Below are positions 26,955-36,726 of a stretch of 64,000 nucleotides of DNA, in pieces. A program made the translations under genes and the position numbers. Each line of letters begins with the position of its first letter. Within the stretch, counting starts at the first letter, position 1. Source of the stretch: Opitutaceae bacterium (GTDB lineage: Bacteria; Verrucomicrobiota; Verrucomicrobiia; Opitutales; Opitutaceae); the NCBI GenBank assembly GCA_016794625.1, contig JAEUGY010000032.1:1-64000 (forward strand), in the 5' to 3' direction. The notes below the pieces were generated by a model that was given only the letters and a program-made list of their open reading frames with translations, was not told where the DNA came from and searched no databases.

Positions 26955-28271
26955 ATGTCCCAGGTTCGCGTTCGGTTCGCTCCCAGTCCAACCGGTTTCT
27001 TTCACATCGGAAGCGCCCGCACGGCGCTGTTCAACTGGCTTTACGCGAGGCATACCCAGGGTGTTTTCATCCTGCGGATTGAGGACACGGACAAGGAGCG
27101 CAACAGTGATGAGTTTCTCCGCGTCATTTACGACAGCCTCAAGTGGCTGGGGCTTGACTGGGATGAAGGCCCCGGGGTGGGAGGGGGGGCGGGGCCTTAC
27201 CGGCAGAGTGAGCGATCGTCGATTTATCAGGAGTACCTCGCTCAGTTGCGCAAGACAGGCCGGACTTACGAAAAGGACGGTGCGACCTATTTCCGGATTT
27301 CGGGCGAGTCTCAGATCATTGAGGATGCCATTCGGGGTCGCGTTGAGCGGACGGAGGAGAAGGACTTCGTGATTGTGCGATCGGACGGCAATCCCGTGTT
27401 CCATTTGGTCAACGTCGTGGATGACATCGCGATGCGGGTCACCCATGTGATTCGCGGTGAAGATCACCTATCGAATACCAGCAAGCATACCGAGCTCTTC
27501 CGCGCTTTTGGGGCGCCGCTGCCTGTCTTTGCTCATATTCCTCTGATTCTGAAACAGAACGGGCCGGGCAAAATGTCCAAGCGGGATCAGGGAGCGCTGA
27601 TTGAAGAGTACCAGCGCCGGGGATTCCTGCCCGAGGCACTCGTCAATTTTCTCTGCCTGCTGGGATGGTCACCCAAGAATGATGCGGAGAAGATGCCGCT
27701 TCCTGAAATCGTCAAATTGTTCGATTTGCCGGGCGTGAACCAGAGCAATGCGAGATTCGATGAGAAGAAGCTCGCGCATATGAATATGGCCTACCTGCAT
27801 GCGATGCCGGTCGACCACTACGTTCCCTTGGCTACGAGTTACCTCAAACGCACCGGCGCCTTTTCGGGGGGGGATCCAGACAGCGCCTACCTGCGGGAGG
27901 TCCTGGCGCTTTGCCAGGTCAAGGTTCGATCGCTTGAGGAGTTGCCTCCCGCCATTCAGTATTTTTTCCGTGAGGACTTTGCGACCGATGTGAAGGCCAA
28001 GGAGAAGATTTTTGGGAAAGGTGATCCAAAGGCCCGTGTGCGTGAATTGCTCGCCACGCTCGCCCAGGCAGACTTTTCGTCGGATGCAACGCTTGAGGCG
28101 TGGCTGCACGGGGTGGCCTCCCGCCATGGGGCACAGACGGCTGATTATATTCATCCGGGTCGACTGGCGGTTTCCGGGGTGAGTGCCGGCCCCTCCTTTT
28201 ACGGTATCTTTCGCGTTCTCGGGCGTGAGCGGGTGCAGCGCCGGCTTGAGCGCTTCCTATCCCTCGATTAA
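26955..28271 (+). CDS. gltX: Glutamyl-tRNA synthetase
   Basis: It charges tRNA-Glu with glutamate. The 438-residue protein has the class I signature [17 protein letters not shown] (HIGS in place of HIGH) and the KMSKR loop ([17 protein letters not shown]), plus the discriminating family block [10 protein letters not shown]. It is shorter than the usual 460-500 residues but contains the anticodon-binding helical domain to its end (LERFLSLD). It starts with ATG 26955 and is followed after nine bases by mgsA, probably in one transcript. Confidence 0.96.
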   Translation: MSQVRVRFAPSPTGFFHIGSARTALFNWLYARHTQGVFILRIEDTDKERNSDEFLRVIYDSLKWLGLDWDEGPGVGGGAGPYRQSERSSIYQEYLAQLRKTGRTYEKDGATYFRISGESQIIEDAIRGRVERTEEKDFVIVRSDGNPVFHLVNVVDDIAMRVTHVIRGEDHLSNTSKHTELFRAFGAPLPVFAHIPLILKQNGPGKMSKRDQGALIEEYQRRGFLPEALVNFLCLLGWSPKNDAEKMPLPEIVKLFDLPGVNQSNARFDEKKLAHMNMAYLHAMPVDHYVPLATSYLKRTGAFSGGDPDSAYLREVLALCQVKVRSLEELPPAIQYFFREDFATDVKAKEKIFGKGDPKARVRELLATLAQADFSSDATLEAWLHGVASRHGAQTADYIHPGRLAVSGVSAGPSFYGIFRVLGRERVQRRLERFLSLD

Positions 28272-28280
28272 CCGAGTGCC

Positions 28281-28706
28281 ATGACGTCACCCATTCTCCA
28301 GTCCGCGGATCTCAGGTCCCTCGCCTTGATTGCGCATGATGCGAAGAAGGAAGCGATGGTTGCTTTCGTTGCCCGGCACGCGGAGTTCCTGCGGTCCCAA
28401 AAACTGATTGCCACCCGAACCACCGGGACCCTGATCCGCACTCAGACGGGACTGGCGGTGGAAGCGCTGCTCTCTGGACCCATGGGTGGTGATCTGCAGA
28501 TTGGGGCGCAAATTGCGACAGGGCACGTGCGGGCGGTGGTCTTCCTACGGGATCCCCTGACGGCCCACCCCCACGAACCCGATATCGCTGCGCTCCTCAA
28601 GGTATGCGATATCTACAATGTGCCTCTCGCCACGAATGAGGCGACCGCGGAGGTCTTGGTCCGGCACTTGGATGAACTTGACCGCGGAGTCCGCCAGACC
28701 GCCTGA
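28281..28706 (+). CDS. mgsA: Methylglyoxal synthase
   Basis: It turns dihydroxyacetone phosphate into methylglyoxal and phosphate, a bypass that relieves phosphate-sugar stress. The 141-residue protein keeps the family residues H19-D20 (IAHDAKK), the catalytic D71 in GPMGGDLQIGA at the same number as in E. coli, and the PHEPDIAALL region. It lies behind gltX and ends four bases before the convergent pyrophosphatase gene. In a pectin degrader that makes triose phosphates from rhamnose and galacturonate, such a valve is plausible, but that link is inference. Confidence 0.94.
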   Translation: MTSPILQSADLRSLALIAHDAKKEAMVAFVARHAEFLRSQKLIATRTTGTLIRTQTGLAVEALLSGPMGGDLQIGAQIATGHVRAVVFLRDPLTAHPHEPDIAALLKVCDIYNVPLATNEATAEVLVRHLDELDRGVRQTA

Positions 28707-28709
28707 CGT

Positions 28710-30464
28710 TCAAGTCGCGGCGGTCTCGACGTCTGCCGCGGCGGATTCCGGCGGTGTGGGTGGAGTGGCCACGGCCCCGCCCTGAATTTCTTTGAGAATA
28801 CCGGTGAGGTAAGGAATCAGCTGCTTTTTCCGACTGACGATGCCGGGCATGTCGAAGATCTCATCTTTCTCAACATGGGGGTAGCGGATACGGGCGATAA
28901 AGTCGTCGTCCCCTTTGACCAAGAGTAGCGAATTCTGGGTGTTGATGTCGGTGACCAGCAGCGCGGCGAACAAGAGTCGTTCATCTTCATGCAGCTTCTG
29001 CAGGGCATTGGTGATTTTCTTGGCGTGATTCCAGAAGTTCCCAAATCCCAGCTCTTCCACCTGTGACACTGAGAAGCGAACTGAATCCTCCTCGTAGATC
29101 TTGAAGTCAGAACGAATCACTACCTCGGGGGAGTTGGCTAGAATTACGGAACCCGAGCTAAAGATGGCATCGGCGAGTGCCTTTGAGTTTACCCCTGCGA
29201 TCGTGGCCAGCCAGGCGAGCAGCGAGGCGTCCTTCTCGGTCGAGGTGGGCGAATTCAGGTGAAGCGTGTCCGAGATGATGCCTCCCATCATCACGCCGGC
29301 GATCGCGGGCGATGGCGTCAATCCTTCGCGTCGATAGAGGTCGGCCACAATCGTACAGGTCGATCCGACGGGTTCATTGAGGAACAGGATTGGCTGCTGA
29401 GTGTTGAGCGCCCCAAGCCGGTGGTGATCAATGATCTCCGTGATCGTCACCTCGGCAGCGCCGGGCACCGCCTGACTCAGCTCATTGTGATCAACCAGGA
29501 CCAACTTGGTTCGGACCGGTTTGAGAATGTCGGTCCGGGTCAGAATTCCCTGAAGTTTCCCTTCGTCGGTCAAGACCATGAACGCGGCGACATTGGCGGT
29601 GGCAAATTTCCGACGCAGGTCGGAGAGCCGCAGATCGGCGGTGACCGAGGTGTATTTGCGATCAATGAGGGCTTCGATGGTGGACGCGGTTCGGATGACC
29701 CATGCGGTTGTGGCGGAGTCGTGCGGGCTCACGATCAACGACACCCCTCTTGCCTTTGCCTGCGCCACCAATTCCTCATCGACGGGCAGGTTGCCCGTGA
29801 TGATGAGCGCACGTACGCCAATCTGCAACGAGCGCTGTTGAATATCCCAGCGATCTCCGACGATGATGATGGAGCGACTGGGTGGAATCCCTTCGTCCTG
29901 CGAGATCTTCCAGAAGGAGCGAACGTCCATGGCTCCCACGCGAACGAAGAGGTCTTCGTTGGTATCGGCATTTTCAACGTGAACGACCCGAGCTCGCAGT
30001 GCGCGGGTGATATGGGACAGGCTGGTGTGTACCTTGCGCATTTCCCGGGCCTCGCGGATCCGCGGGATGAAGAAGCCGCCCAGCTGGAACACTGAAACCG
30101 AGCCGACCAATCGGCGGTCGGGTGCCACGACAGGCAGGACCCGCACGTCGTGCGAGTCGATCAACTCCAGCGCCTCGGCGCACGTGGCTGTATCCGGAAC
30201 GGCAATCACGTTGCTGATCATCACGTCCCGAACCCGGGGAGTGACGTCACTGAGATATACCGGCAGAGGTTGCCCGAAGCGGCTTAGGATCGTGTCGATG
30301 CGAGCGTTCGAATTCCCACATCGGGCCGCGATGAATCCTTTTTGACCGCGTGCTTCCTTGTACGCCGCGTAGGCGATGGCGGAACAAATGGCATCGGCGT
30401 CCGGATTCCGGTGTCCGATGACGTAGGTGGCGGTGCCTGTGGGTGCGAGCGTAGCGGCGGTCAT
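28710..30464 (-). CDS. Manganese-dependent inorganic pyrophosphatase with CBS and DRTGG domains
   Basis: Family II pyrophosphatases split diphosphate in the cytoplasm. The 584-residue protein has the DHH part (GHRNPDADAICSAIAYA, VLVDHNELSQA, IIDHHRLGAL, GSTCTIVADLY) interrupted after about 65 residues by an insert of two CBS modules flanking a DRTGG domain (IIIVGDRWDIQQRS). In characterised relatives the CBS pair binds adenine nucleotides and tunes activity. The C-terminus (DHHA2) is followed by an Ala/Pro/Thr-rich tail. ATG 30464 is chosen, as the longer frame lacks homology. It is convergent with mgsA and lies 80 bases behind the pseudopilin gene. Confidence 0.93.
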   Translation of the reverse strand: MTAATLAPTGTATYVIGHRNPDADAICSAIAYAAYKEARGQKGFIAARCGNSNARIDTILSRFGQPLPVYLSDVTPRVRDVMISNVIAVPDTATCAEALELIDSHDVRVLPVVAPDRRLVGSVSVFQLGGFFIPRIREAREMRKVHTSLSHITRALRARVVHVENADTNEDLFVRVGAMDVRSFWKISQDEGIPPSRSIIIVGDRWDIQQRSLQIGVRALIITGNLPVDEELVAQAKARGVSLIVSPHDSATTAWVIRTASTIEALIDRKYTSVTADLRLSDLRRKFATANVAAFMVLTDEGKLQGILTRTDILKPVRTKLVLVDHNELSQAVPGAAEVTITEIIDHHRLGALNTQQPILFLNEPVGSTCTIVADLYRREGLTPSPAIAGVMMGGIISDTLHLNSPTSTEKDASLLAWLATIAGVNSKALADAIFSSGSVILANSPEVVIRSDFKIYEEDSVRFSVSQVEELGFGNFWNHAKKITNALQKLHEDERLLFAALLVTDINTQNSLLLVKGDDDFIARIRYPHVEKDEIFDMPGIVSRKKQLIPYLTGILKEIQGGAVATPPTPPESAAADVETAAT

Positions 30465-30543
30465 TTCAACAAGAAAGTGGGAGGACGATGGCAGCACCGC
30501 GCGAAAGGGAAAGGAATACTTCGGCGCGGTGATGGAGGTTCCT

Positions 30544-31299
30544 TTAGTCCATGCCGGTGGGATCGGACCCGTCGGCCGAGGCAACTCCGTTGGCATTGTC
30601 CAGTCCGTAGATTTTGCGGTTGCCCCCGGCCTTGATGGCCGCGCGCAAATCCGACGTTGGATTTCCGCGAGTGTCGGCGAGTTTGTTGTCTATCTTCCGG
30701 AAGAACTGGACGCTATTTCCCAAGTAGAGCACGTGGCCTCCGCTGTCTCCGTAAGTGCCCTGATTGGAGTCATTTGATGTGCCATTCCACTGTCCGGCCG
30801 GATTCAAGCCCCGGGTATAGGCCAGAGGGGTCGTGGCGGGATCGCTCATCTTGAGACCCCCGACGAGGTTGATCGAAGGAAATCGGGCCAGCAGATCAGG
30901 GTGAAGGGTGGAACCTGTTGGGTCCGCTGGGTTGATGACGCGGTGAGGTACCGTTCCATCGAATTGACCGTCGTTGCGTGAGAAGTAGAGGCTGGCCTCA
31001 TTCAGACCGCCGCCTTGGGCAAGCAGGCCAAGGTAGGTGAAAAATCGGTTTGGAGCAACGATGGACCCCGCAGCCGGAGCCGCAGGGTCAGGAAGGCGAT
31101 CTTGGTGATCAGCGGCGTAAAGGAGCGCAGCTTTCCCAATTTCCCGTAGATTACTTGCGTCTACGGCGCGTTGTGCCGTTTCCCGAACCTTGCCGAGTGT
31201 AGGAACCAAGATGGAGGCGAGGATTCCGATGATGGCGATGACCGTCAGGAGTTCGATTAAGGTGAAGCCGGAGCGAGGGTGTTTTTGTAGCAAATTCAT
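30544..31299 (-). CDS. Lone type II secretion-like pseudopilin with prepilin cleavage site
   Basis: The N-terminus (HPRSGFTLIELLTVIAIIGILASI) is a class III prepilin signal: cleavage after Gly, Phe at +1 and Glu at +5, then the hydrophobic stalk helix. The 251-residue globular part is Gly/Asn/Asp-rich, as in the many lone pseudopilin-like proteins of Verrucomicrobia and Planctomycetes. No secretion or pilus genes are near. It would sit in the inner membrane or in a pseudopilus; its real function is unknown. It is divergent from the aminotransferase gene. Confidence 0.85.
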   Translation of the reverse strand: MNLLQKHPRSGFTLIELLTVIAIIGILASILVPTLGKVRETAQRAVDASNLREIGKAALLYAADHQDRLPDPAAPAAGSIVAPNRFFTYLGLLAQGGGLNEASLYFSRNDGQFDGTVPHRVINPADPTGSTLHPDLLARFPSINLVGGLKMSDPATTPLAYTRGLNPAGQWNGTSNDSNQGTYGDSGGHVLYLGNSVQFFRKIDNKLADTRGNPTSDLRAAIKAGGNRKIYGLDNANGVASADGSDPTGMD

Positions 31300-31379
31300 G
31301 GCGAAATGGGTTTGAGCTTTAGGATATTTAATTGCAATAAGATTCGTTGCACTTCTTTCGGCGCAAAGCTGGACAAATT

Positions 31380-31404
31380 GGGCGACTAATTTTTACGTTC
31401 GCCC
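31380..31404 (+). promoter_or_regulatory. Hairpin directly before the aminotransferase start
   Basis: GGGCGA (31380-31385) pairs exactly with TCGCCC (31399-31404) around an A/T-rich loop; the ATG follows at 31407. It covers the position where a ribosome site would be, and no other such site is visible, so it may affect translation. It may also be chance. Confidence 0.3.
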
Positions 31405-31406
31405 GA

Positions 31407-32273
31407 ATGAAGATCTACCTCGATGGAGCCCTTGTGGATTCTGCGGATGCGAAGATTTCTGTCTTCGATCACGGCCTGCTCTACGGGGACGGCGTGTTTG
31501 AAGGGATCCGCCTGTATGGTGGAAACGTCTTTCGACTCGAAGAGCATTTGGAGCGTCTCGAGTACTCGGCCAAAGCCATACTCCTGACGCTGCCCTGGAC
31601 GAGAAAGCAGCTAAGCGATGCTGTGTGTGATACGTGCCGGGCGAATGGATTGACGGATGCGTACATCCGACTCGTGGTCACTCGAGGAGTGGGGGATCTC
31701 GGCCTGTCGCCTTGGCTTTGCAAAGTGCCGTCGATCTTCATCATTGCCGACAAAATTGCTCTCTATCCGGCGAAGTACTACGTCGAAGGGCTTGAGATAG
31801 CGACGGTTGCGACGCGACGGATGAATCCGTCCGCCCTGAGTCCCGCGATCAAGTCGCTCAATTACCTGAACAATATTCTCGCCAAGATCGAGGCGAGACA
31901 GGCCGGCGTGCTCGAGGCGATCATGCTCAATGATCAAGGATTTGTCGCGGAGTGCACCGGGGATAACATTTTCATCGTGCACAAAGGGCGGATCTATACG
32001 CCGGCCGCACAACAAGGCGCTTTGAAGGGCATCACACGAGATGCCGTGTTCGACATTGCCCGGGAATTGGCCGTGCCGATGGAAGAGCACGATCTGACGC
32101 GTTACGATGTTTGGAATGCCGACGAGGTGTTTTTGAGTGGAACAGGCGCGGAGGTCATTCCCGTCGTCAAGGTCGACGGTCGGGTGATTGGGACGGGACA
32201 ACCCGGGCCTGTGTTTGCCCGGGTTTTGGAGTCATTTCGGCGGCGCGTTCTGACCGAAGGAACTCGCATTTGA
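31407..32273 (+). CDS. ilvE: Branched-chain amino acid aminotransferase (class IV, IlvE-like)
   Basis: PLP enzyme that transfers the amino group in the last step of valine, leucine and isoleucine synthesis. The 288-residue protein has the fold-type IV hallmarks: SVFDHGLLYGDGVFEGIR, the PLP lysine in SPAIKSLNYLNNI, EAIMLNDQGFVAECTGDNIF and the cofactor-binding GITRDAVFDIA. D-amino acid aminotransferases and ADC lyases share this fold, but the substrate loop and length fit IlvE of the archaeal/short type. It stands alone, divergent from the pseudopilin gene. Confidence 0.88.
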   Translation: MKIYLDGALVDSADAKISVFDHGLLYGDGVFEGIRLYGGNVFRLEEHLERLEYSAKAILLTLPWTRKQLSDAVCDTCRANGLTDAYIRLVVTRGVGDLGLSPWLCKVPSIFIIADKIALYPAKYYVEGLEIATVATRRMNPSALSPAIKSLNYLNNILAKIEARQAGVLEAIMLNDQGFVAECTGDNIFIVHKGRIYTPAAQQGALKGITRDAVFDIARELAVPMEEHDLTRYDVWNADEVFLSGTGAEVIPVVKVDGRVIGTGQPGPVFARVLESFRRRVLTEGTRI

Positions 32274-32468
32274 ACCATAGGCCTTAGGGGCGCCAGATTG
32301 AGGGACATCGTCGGAGCACTTTGTCCCATCCGTGCGCCTTGGAGGCTCAGCGCTGTCGCGCTCGCGTGGGTCGTTCGATTTGCGCTCCGGTGCTTGCGTC
32401 GTTGTCCGCTGGGTGGCACGCTGATTGCACTTCAGCCCCGGCCCATGTTCCCGCTTTCTTACAATTTC

Positions 32469-32502
32469 ACACACGACGTGTCGATAAATTCGACTCGTGT
32501 GT
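32469..32502. promoter_or_regulatory. Bulged palindrome just before mcsA
   Basis: ACACACGA (32469-32476) pairs with TCGTGTGT (32495-32502), and inside it GTCGA (32480-32484) pairs with TCGAC (32490-32494); only CGT is left over as a bulge. The mcsA ATG follows 12 bases later and no ribosome site is seen. It is neither a CIRCE element nor a CtsR heptad repeat. It may be an operator for the stress operon or an RNA hairpin that hides the start, for example as a thermosensor. Confidence 0.5.
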
Positions 32503-32514
32503 TATCCTTGCCTC

Positions 32515-33030
32515 ATGCCTAGCCCACTCAAATGCGATTTCTGCACCAAATCAGCGACGGTGCACTTGACGCAAATTGTTAATAACAAGGTTCACAAAGT
32601 GGACCTCTGTGAAGAGTGTGCCCAAGCAAAGGGCGTTACAGATCCGAACGGGTTTTCCCTGGCAGATCTCCTCATGAAGGCCTCGCTCAACAATGAGCCA
32701 GTCGTGGCGTCAGGGGTTCGGTGTGAACAGTGTGGATTTACCCAGGCTGATTTCAAAAAACATGGCCGGTTTGGGTGTCCCCAATGTTATCAGACGTTTT
32801 CCGGGGTGATTGAGCCGATGCTGGGTTCCATGCACAAGGGAACGGCCCACACAGGCAAGGTGCCCTTGCGCGCGTTGAACCGCCGATCGTTGAGCGAACG
32901 GTTGAGCAAGCTCGAAGGCGAATTGGATGAGGCGATCAAATCGGAACGCTACGAGGATGCCGCCCGGTTCCGTGATGAAATCCTGCAAGTCAAACAAGCC
33001 TTCGAACCGAAGCCCGCGGGTGGCCGCTAG
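32515..33030 (+). CDS. mcsA: McsA-type zinc-finger protein with UVR motif
   Basis: McsA activates the arginine kinase McsB and links it to ClpC. The 171-residue protein has two zinc fingers (C7/C10 with C32/C35, and a second CEQC...CPQC set) and a C-terminal UVR helix pair (KLEGELDEAIKSERYEDAARFRDEI). Length and layout equal Bacillus McsA. It begins an mcsA-mcsB-clpC unit; the next start is four bases behind its stop. No ctsR gene precedes it, so control must differ from that in Bacillus. Confidence 0.92.
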   Translation: MPSPLKCDFCTKSATVHLTQIVNNKVHKVDLCEECAQAKGVTDPNGFSLADLLMKASLNNEPVVASGVRCEQCGFTQADFKKHGRFGCPQCYQTFSGVIEPMLGSMHKGTAHTGKVPLRALNRRSLSERLSKLEGELDEAIKSERYEDAARFRDEILQVKQAFEPKPAGGR

Positions 33031-33034
33031 TCCC

Positions 33035-34123
33035 ATGACCATTGACTCGCTGATCGATACACCTTCCGAGCTGACCAATTCCGCCGGCAGCAGCAAGTGC
33101 GCGATCGTCCTGATGACGCGCGTTCGTCTGGCGCGGAATCTGGCCGGCCGAGCGTTTCCGGGCTGGGCCGGCGCCGATCAGCGGGCGGACGTCTTGGCAA
33201 TCTGCCGGGACGCCGTGAGTGCCGCGCCGCAGATGAAGCGAAGTGTGGATGTGGGGGTCACGGATCTGAACGAACTGCAAAAACAGATCCTCGTTGAACG
33301 GCACCTGATTTCCCGCGAGTTGAGCGGGTCGAAATCAGGTTCGGGTGTCGTGATCAACAAAGACCAGACCTTTTCGGTCATGATCAACGAGGAGGACCAT
33401 CTTCGTATCCAGGTCTTGCGCGCCGGTTTTCAGCTGAAGAAGGCGTGGAGTGCGATCAACGAGCTGGATACCGCGCTCGAGGAGAGGCTCGACTATGCCT
33501 TTTCCCCGCAGCTCGGCTACCTCACCGCCTGCCCGACCAATCTCGGAACGGGAATGCGGGCCTCGGCCATGATGCATCTGCCGGCGCTCGTGATTTCCGG
33601 GCAGATGGAAAAGGTCGTGCGCGCCGTGAATCAGCTCGGAATGGTGGTCCGAGGGTTGTTTGGCGAGGGCTCGGACGCGTCGGGCAGCATTTTTCAGATT
33701 TCCAATCAGACGACCCTCGGTGAGCCGGAGGAAGAGATCATCAAGCGCCTGCAGAGCGTGCTCCAATCAATCATCGAACATGAGCTCAATGCGCGACAGA
33801 AGCTGCTGGAGGCCGATTCCCGCAAGCTGTTCGACAAGATCGGCCGGGCGTACGGGATATTGCAGAATTCGCACGTCCTGAATTCAGCGGAGGCGATGAA
33901 TCTCCTCTCCTTGCTTCGTTTGGGCATCGATCTCCAGATTTTCCCGGAAACCTGTCGCCCGGTGATTGACCGGCTTTTCATTGAAGCCCAGCCGGGGCAC
34001 ATTCAGCACGCGGTGAATCATGACCTTGAAGCGGGCGAGCGCGACAGCACGCGGGCGTCGCGGCTGCGTGAAGAATTCGCGCGCTTCCCCATTCCGACTT
34101 TCACAACAAACGGTAACAACTAA
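33035..34123 (+). CDS. mcsB: Protein arginine kinase McsB
   Basis: McsB phosphorylates arginine side chains and so marks proteins for the ClpC protease. It has 362 residues with the phosphagen-kinase catalytic signature: TRVRLARNLAGRAFPGW at the start, the loop NEEDHLRIQ with the substrate-binding acidic residue, and the nucleotide-binding arginines near RASAMMHLPALVISGQ. ATG 33035 is four bases after mcsA. It is followed by clpC after 30 bases. The function rests on the closely fitting neighbours and family features. Confidence 0.93.
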   Translation: MTIDSLIDTPSELTNSAGSSKCAIVLMTRVRLARNLAGRAFPGWAGADQRADVLAICRDAVSAAPQMKRSVDVGVTDLNELQKQILVERHLISRELSGSKSGSGVVINKDQTFSVMINEEDHLRIQVLRAGFQLKKAWSAINELDTALEERLDYAFSPQLGYLTACPTNLGTGMRASAMMHLPALVISGQMEKVVRAVNQLGMVVRGLFGEGSDASGSIFQISNQTTLGEPEEEIIKRLQSVLQSIIEHELNARQKLLEADSRKLFDKIGRAYGILQNSHVLNSAEAMNLLSLLRLGIDLQIFPETCRPVIDRLFIEAQPGHIQHAVNHDLEAGERDSTRASRLREEFARFPIPTFTTNGNN

Positions 34124-34153
34124 CGCCCTTAATCAGGAAGGAATCCGCCTCCC

Positions 34154-36679
34154 ATGTCTGAACCGATGAATAACTTTACGCCTCGCGCGCAGCAGGTGCT
34201 CGCGCTGGCGCGCAAGGAAGCGGACCGCTTCCATCACAACTACGTCGGCACCGAACACATTTTGCTCGGCTTGATCAAGCTGGGTCAGGGTGTGGCAGTG
34301 TCCGTCTTGCAGAAAATGGGGCTCGACCTGGAAACCGTGCGCAACGCGGTGGAAAAGCAGGTTGGCACCGGCACTGAAACCAAGACGCAGGGAAGCATTC
34401 CCTACACTCCGCGGGTAAAGAAGGTTCTGGCGCTGGCCGGCAAAGAAGCCAAGGCGCTGAATCACTCGTATGTCGGCACCGAGCACATCCTGCTCGGGTT
34501 GCTGCGCGAAGGGGAGGGAGTTGCCGCACGTGTCTTGAAGTCGCTGGACGTCGACATCGAGCGAACTCGCAATGAGATCCTGCGGGAGCTCGATCCGCAG
34601 TTCTCCGGTTCGGCGGAGACGCCGGGTGGCGAAGAGGCGGCGGCGCCATCGCCTCGCGGGGGAAGCACGGAAGATGGCAAGAAGGAGGTCAAGACGCCGG
34701 CCTTGAAGGCGTTTGGCCGGGACCTGACTGAACTCGCGCGCAAAGGTGAACTGGATCCGGTGGTGGGTCGGAAAAATGAGATTCGCCGCGTGATTCAGAT
34801 CCTATGCCGTCGCACCAAGAACAATCCTGTGCTCATCGGCGAGGCGGGGGTAGGCAAGACCGCCATCGTGGAGGGCCTGGCGCAGGAGATCTCCAGCGGC
34901 GTGGTTCCCGAAATCCTCTTCGACAAGAAAGTCATCACGCTTGACCTGGCCTTGATGGTGGCGGGCACGAAGTACCGCGGGCAGTTTGAGGAGCGAATCA
35001 AGGCCGTCATGGACGAGATTCGCCGGGCCAAGAATGTCATTCTCTTCATCGACGAGATGCACACCATCGTGGGTGCGGGTGCGGCGGAAGGAGCGATGGA
35101 CGCCTCCAATATCTTCAAGCCGGCGCTTTCGCGTGGTGAACTGCAGTGCATCGGCGCGACCACCTTGAATGAGTATCGGAAGTACATCGAGAAGGACTCT
35201 GCGCTCGATCGGCGGTTCCAGTCGGTCAAGGTTGAGCCACCGTCCGTGGACGATACGATCACCATTTTGAAGGGGATCCGGGGCAAGTACGAGGACCACC
35301 ACAAAGCGACGTTCTCGGACAAGGCCCTCGAAGCAGCGACCAAGCTCTCGGACCGCTACATCACGGGTCGATTCCTGCCCGACAAGGCGATTGACGTCAT
35401 GGACGAGGCAGGGGCTCGAGCCCGTATCTCCGCACTCAGTCGTCCGCCCGATGTTGAGGACATGACGAAGCAGATTGAGGAAGTCTGCGCCCGGAAGGAA
35501 CAGGCGATCGCTGCCCAGCACTTCGAAGAGGCAGCCAAGTTCCGCGACCAAGAAAAACAGCTTCGTCTCAAGCAGGAACAAATCACTGAGCAGTGGAAGA
35601 AAGCCCGAGAGGAGAAACGCGTCGCGATCGATGAGGACCTGATGATGCAGGTGGTTGCTGACTGGACCGGCATCCCCTTGTCGCGCATGGAAAAGAAGGA
35701 AAGCGAGAAACTTCTTGGCCTCGAGGAAGAGATCAAGAAATCGGTGGTGGGTCAGGAGGCGGCCGCGATCGCGATTGCCCGTGCGCTCCGCCGTTCACGC
35801 GCCGACCTGAAGGATCCACGGCGACCGATTGGCTCGTTCATGTTTGTCGGGCCGACCGGCGTCGGCAAAACAGAAACGGCGAAACAGCTGGCGGCGCAGA
35901 TGTTCGGAAACCAGGACGCGCTCATCCAGATCGACATGAGCGAATACATGGAGAAATTCGCGGTTTCCCGGATGATCGGCTCTCCTCCGGGCTATGTCGG
36001 CTACGAGGAAGGTGGTCAACTGACGGAGTCGGTCCGTCGCCGGCCTTATTCGGTCATTCTCTTTGACGAGATTGAAAAGGCCCATCCAGACGTCCTCCAG
36101 CTCCTGCTGCAGATTTTGGAGGACGGTCGACTGACGGACTCCCTGGGGCGGACGGTGGATTTCCGCAATACGATCATCATCATGACGTCCAATGTGGGAG
36201 CGGCCCTCCTCCAGCGACAGACCTCAATGGGTTTCGCCGCGGCCTCAGGCACGTTCAGCGATCATGAGCGGATGCGCGAGAAGGTCCTCGAGGAAGCGAA
36301 ACGCATCTTCAAGCCGGAGTTTCTCAACCGGGTCTCCGACATCATCTTCTTCCGTCCGCTCGACAAGGCGGATCTCGTCAAGATCGTCGAAATCGAACTC
36401 GTCAAGTTTACGGCTCGGTTGGTCGAACGGAAGATCACGCTCGAGTTCACCGACGAGGCTAAGACACTCCTCATCGAAAAGGGCTATGACGAAAAGTACG
36501 GTGCCCGTCCCCTGCGCCGTGCGGTGGAACACTACCTTGAGGATCCGCTGGCGGAGGCGCTGCTGCGCGGCGACGTCAAGGATGGCGAGTCCGTGCTCGT
36601 GATCCGGAACGGAGAGAAACTCGAATTCAAGCAAAAGGAGCCCACCAAGCCCGCCGCCGACACCGGCGTCGCAAGCTGA
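34154..36679 (+). CDS. clpC: ATP-dependent Clp protease ATP-binding subunit ClpC
   Basis: ClpC unfolds marked or damaged proteins and feeds them to ClpP. The 841-residue protein has two Clp N repeats ([10 protein letters not shown] appears twice), a first AAA module ([13 protein letters not shown] near residue 230), a middle coiled domain with a UVR motif ([18 protein letters not shown]) and a second AAA module ([12 protein letters not shown] near residue 565). The P-loop/ClpP-binding region and C-terminal D2 small domain are complete. AGGAAGGA lies before ATG 34154. It ends the mcsA-mcsB-clpC unit and is followed by a strong terminator. Confidence 0.96.
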   Translation: MSEPMNNFTPRAQQVLALARKEADRFHHNYVGTEHILLGLIKLGQGVAVSVLQKMGLDLETVRNAVEKQVGTGTETKTQGSIPYTPRVKKVLALAGKEAKALNHSYVGTEHILLGLLREGEGVAARVLKSLDVDIERTRNEILRELDPQFSGSAETPGGEEAAAPSPRGGSTEDGKKEVKTPALKAFGRDLTELARKGELDPVVGRKNEIRRVIQILCRRTKNNPVLIGEAGVGKTAIVEGLAQEISSGVVPEILFDKKVITLDLALMVAGTKYRGQFEERIKAVMDEIRRAKNVILFIDEMHTIVGAGAAEGAMDASNIFKPALSRGELQCIGATTLNEYRKYIEKDSALDRRFQSVKVEPPSVDDTITILKGIRGKYEDHHKATFSDKALEAATKLSDRYITGRFLPDKAIDVMDEAGARARISALSRPPDVEDMTKQIEEVCARKEQAIAAQHFEEAAKFRDQEKQLRLKQEQITEQWKKAREEKRVAIDEDLMMQVVADWTGIPLSRMEKKESEKLLGLEEEIKKSVVGQEAAAIAIARALRRSRADLKDPRRPIGSFMFVGPTGVGKTETAKQLAAQMFGNQDALIQIDMSEYMEKFAVSRMIGSPPGYVGYEEGGQLTESVRRRPYSVILFDEIEKAHPDVLQLLLQILEDGRLTDSLGRTVDFRNTIIIMTSNVGAALLQRQTSMGFAAASGTFSDHERMREKVLEEAKRIFKPEFLNRVSDIIFFRPLDKADLVKIVEIELVKFTARLVERKITLEFTDEAKTLLIEKGYDEKYGARPLRRAVEHYLEDPLAEALLRGDVKDGESVLVIRNGEKLEFKQKEPTKPAADTGVAS

Positions 36680-36700
36680 GGATGAGACAGTAAAGAACGA

Positions 36701-36726
36701 GGCCGCCTTCCAAGGCGGCCTTTTTT
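36701..36726 (+). terminator. Terminator of the mcsA-mcsB-clpC unit
   Basis: GGCCGCCTT (36701-36709) pairs perfectly with AAGGCGGCC (36712-36720), loop CC, and six Ts follow (36721-36726). The next ATG (36727) begins at the very next base. Confidence 0.95.
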
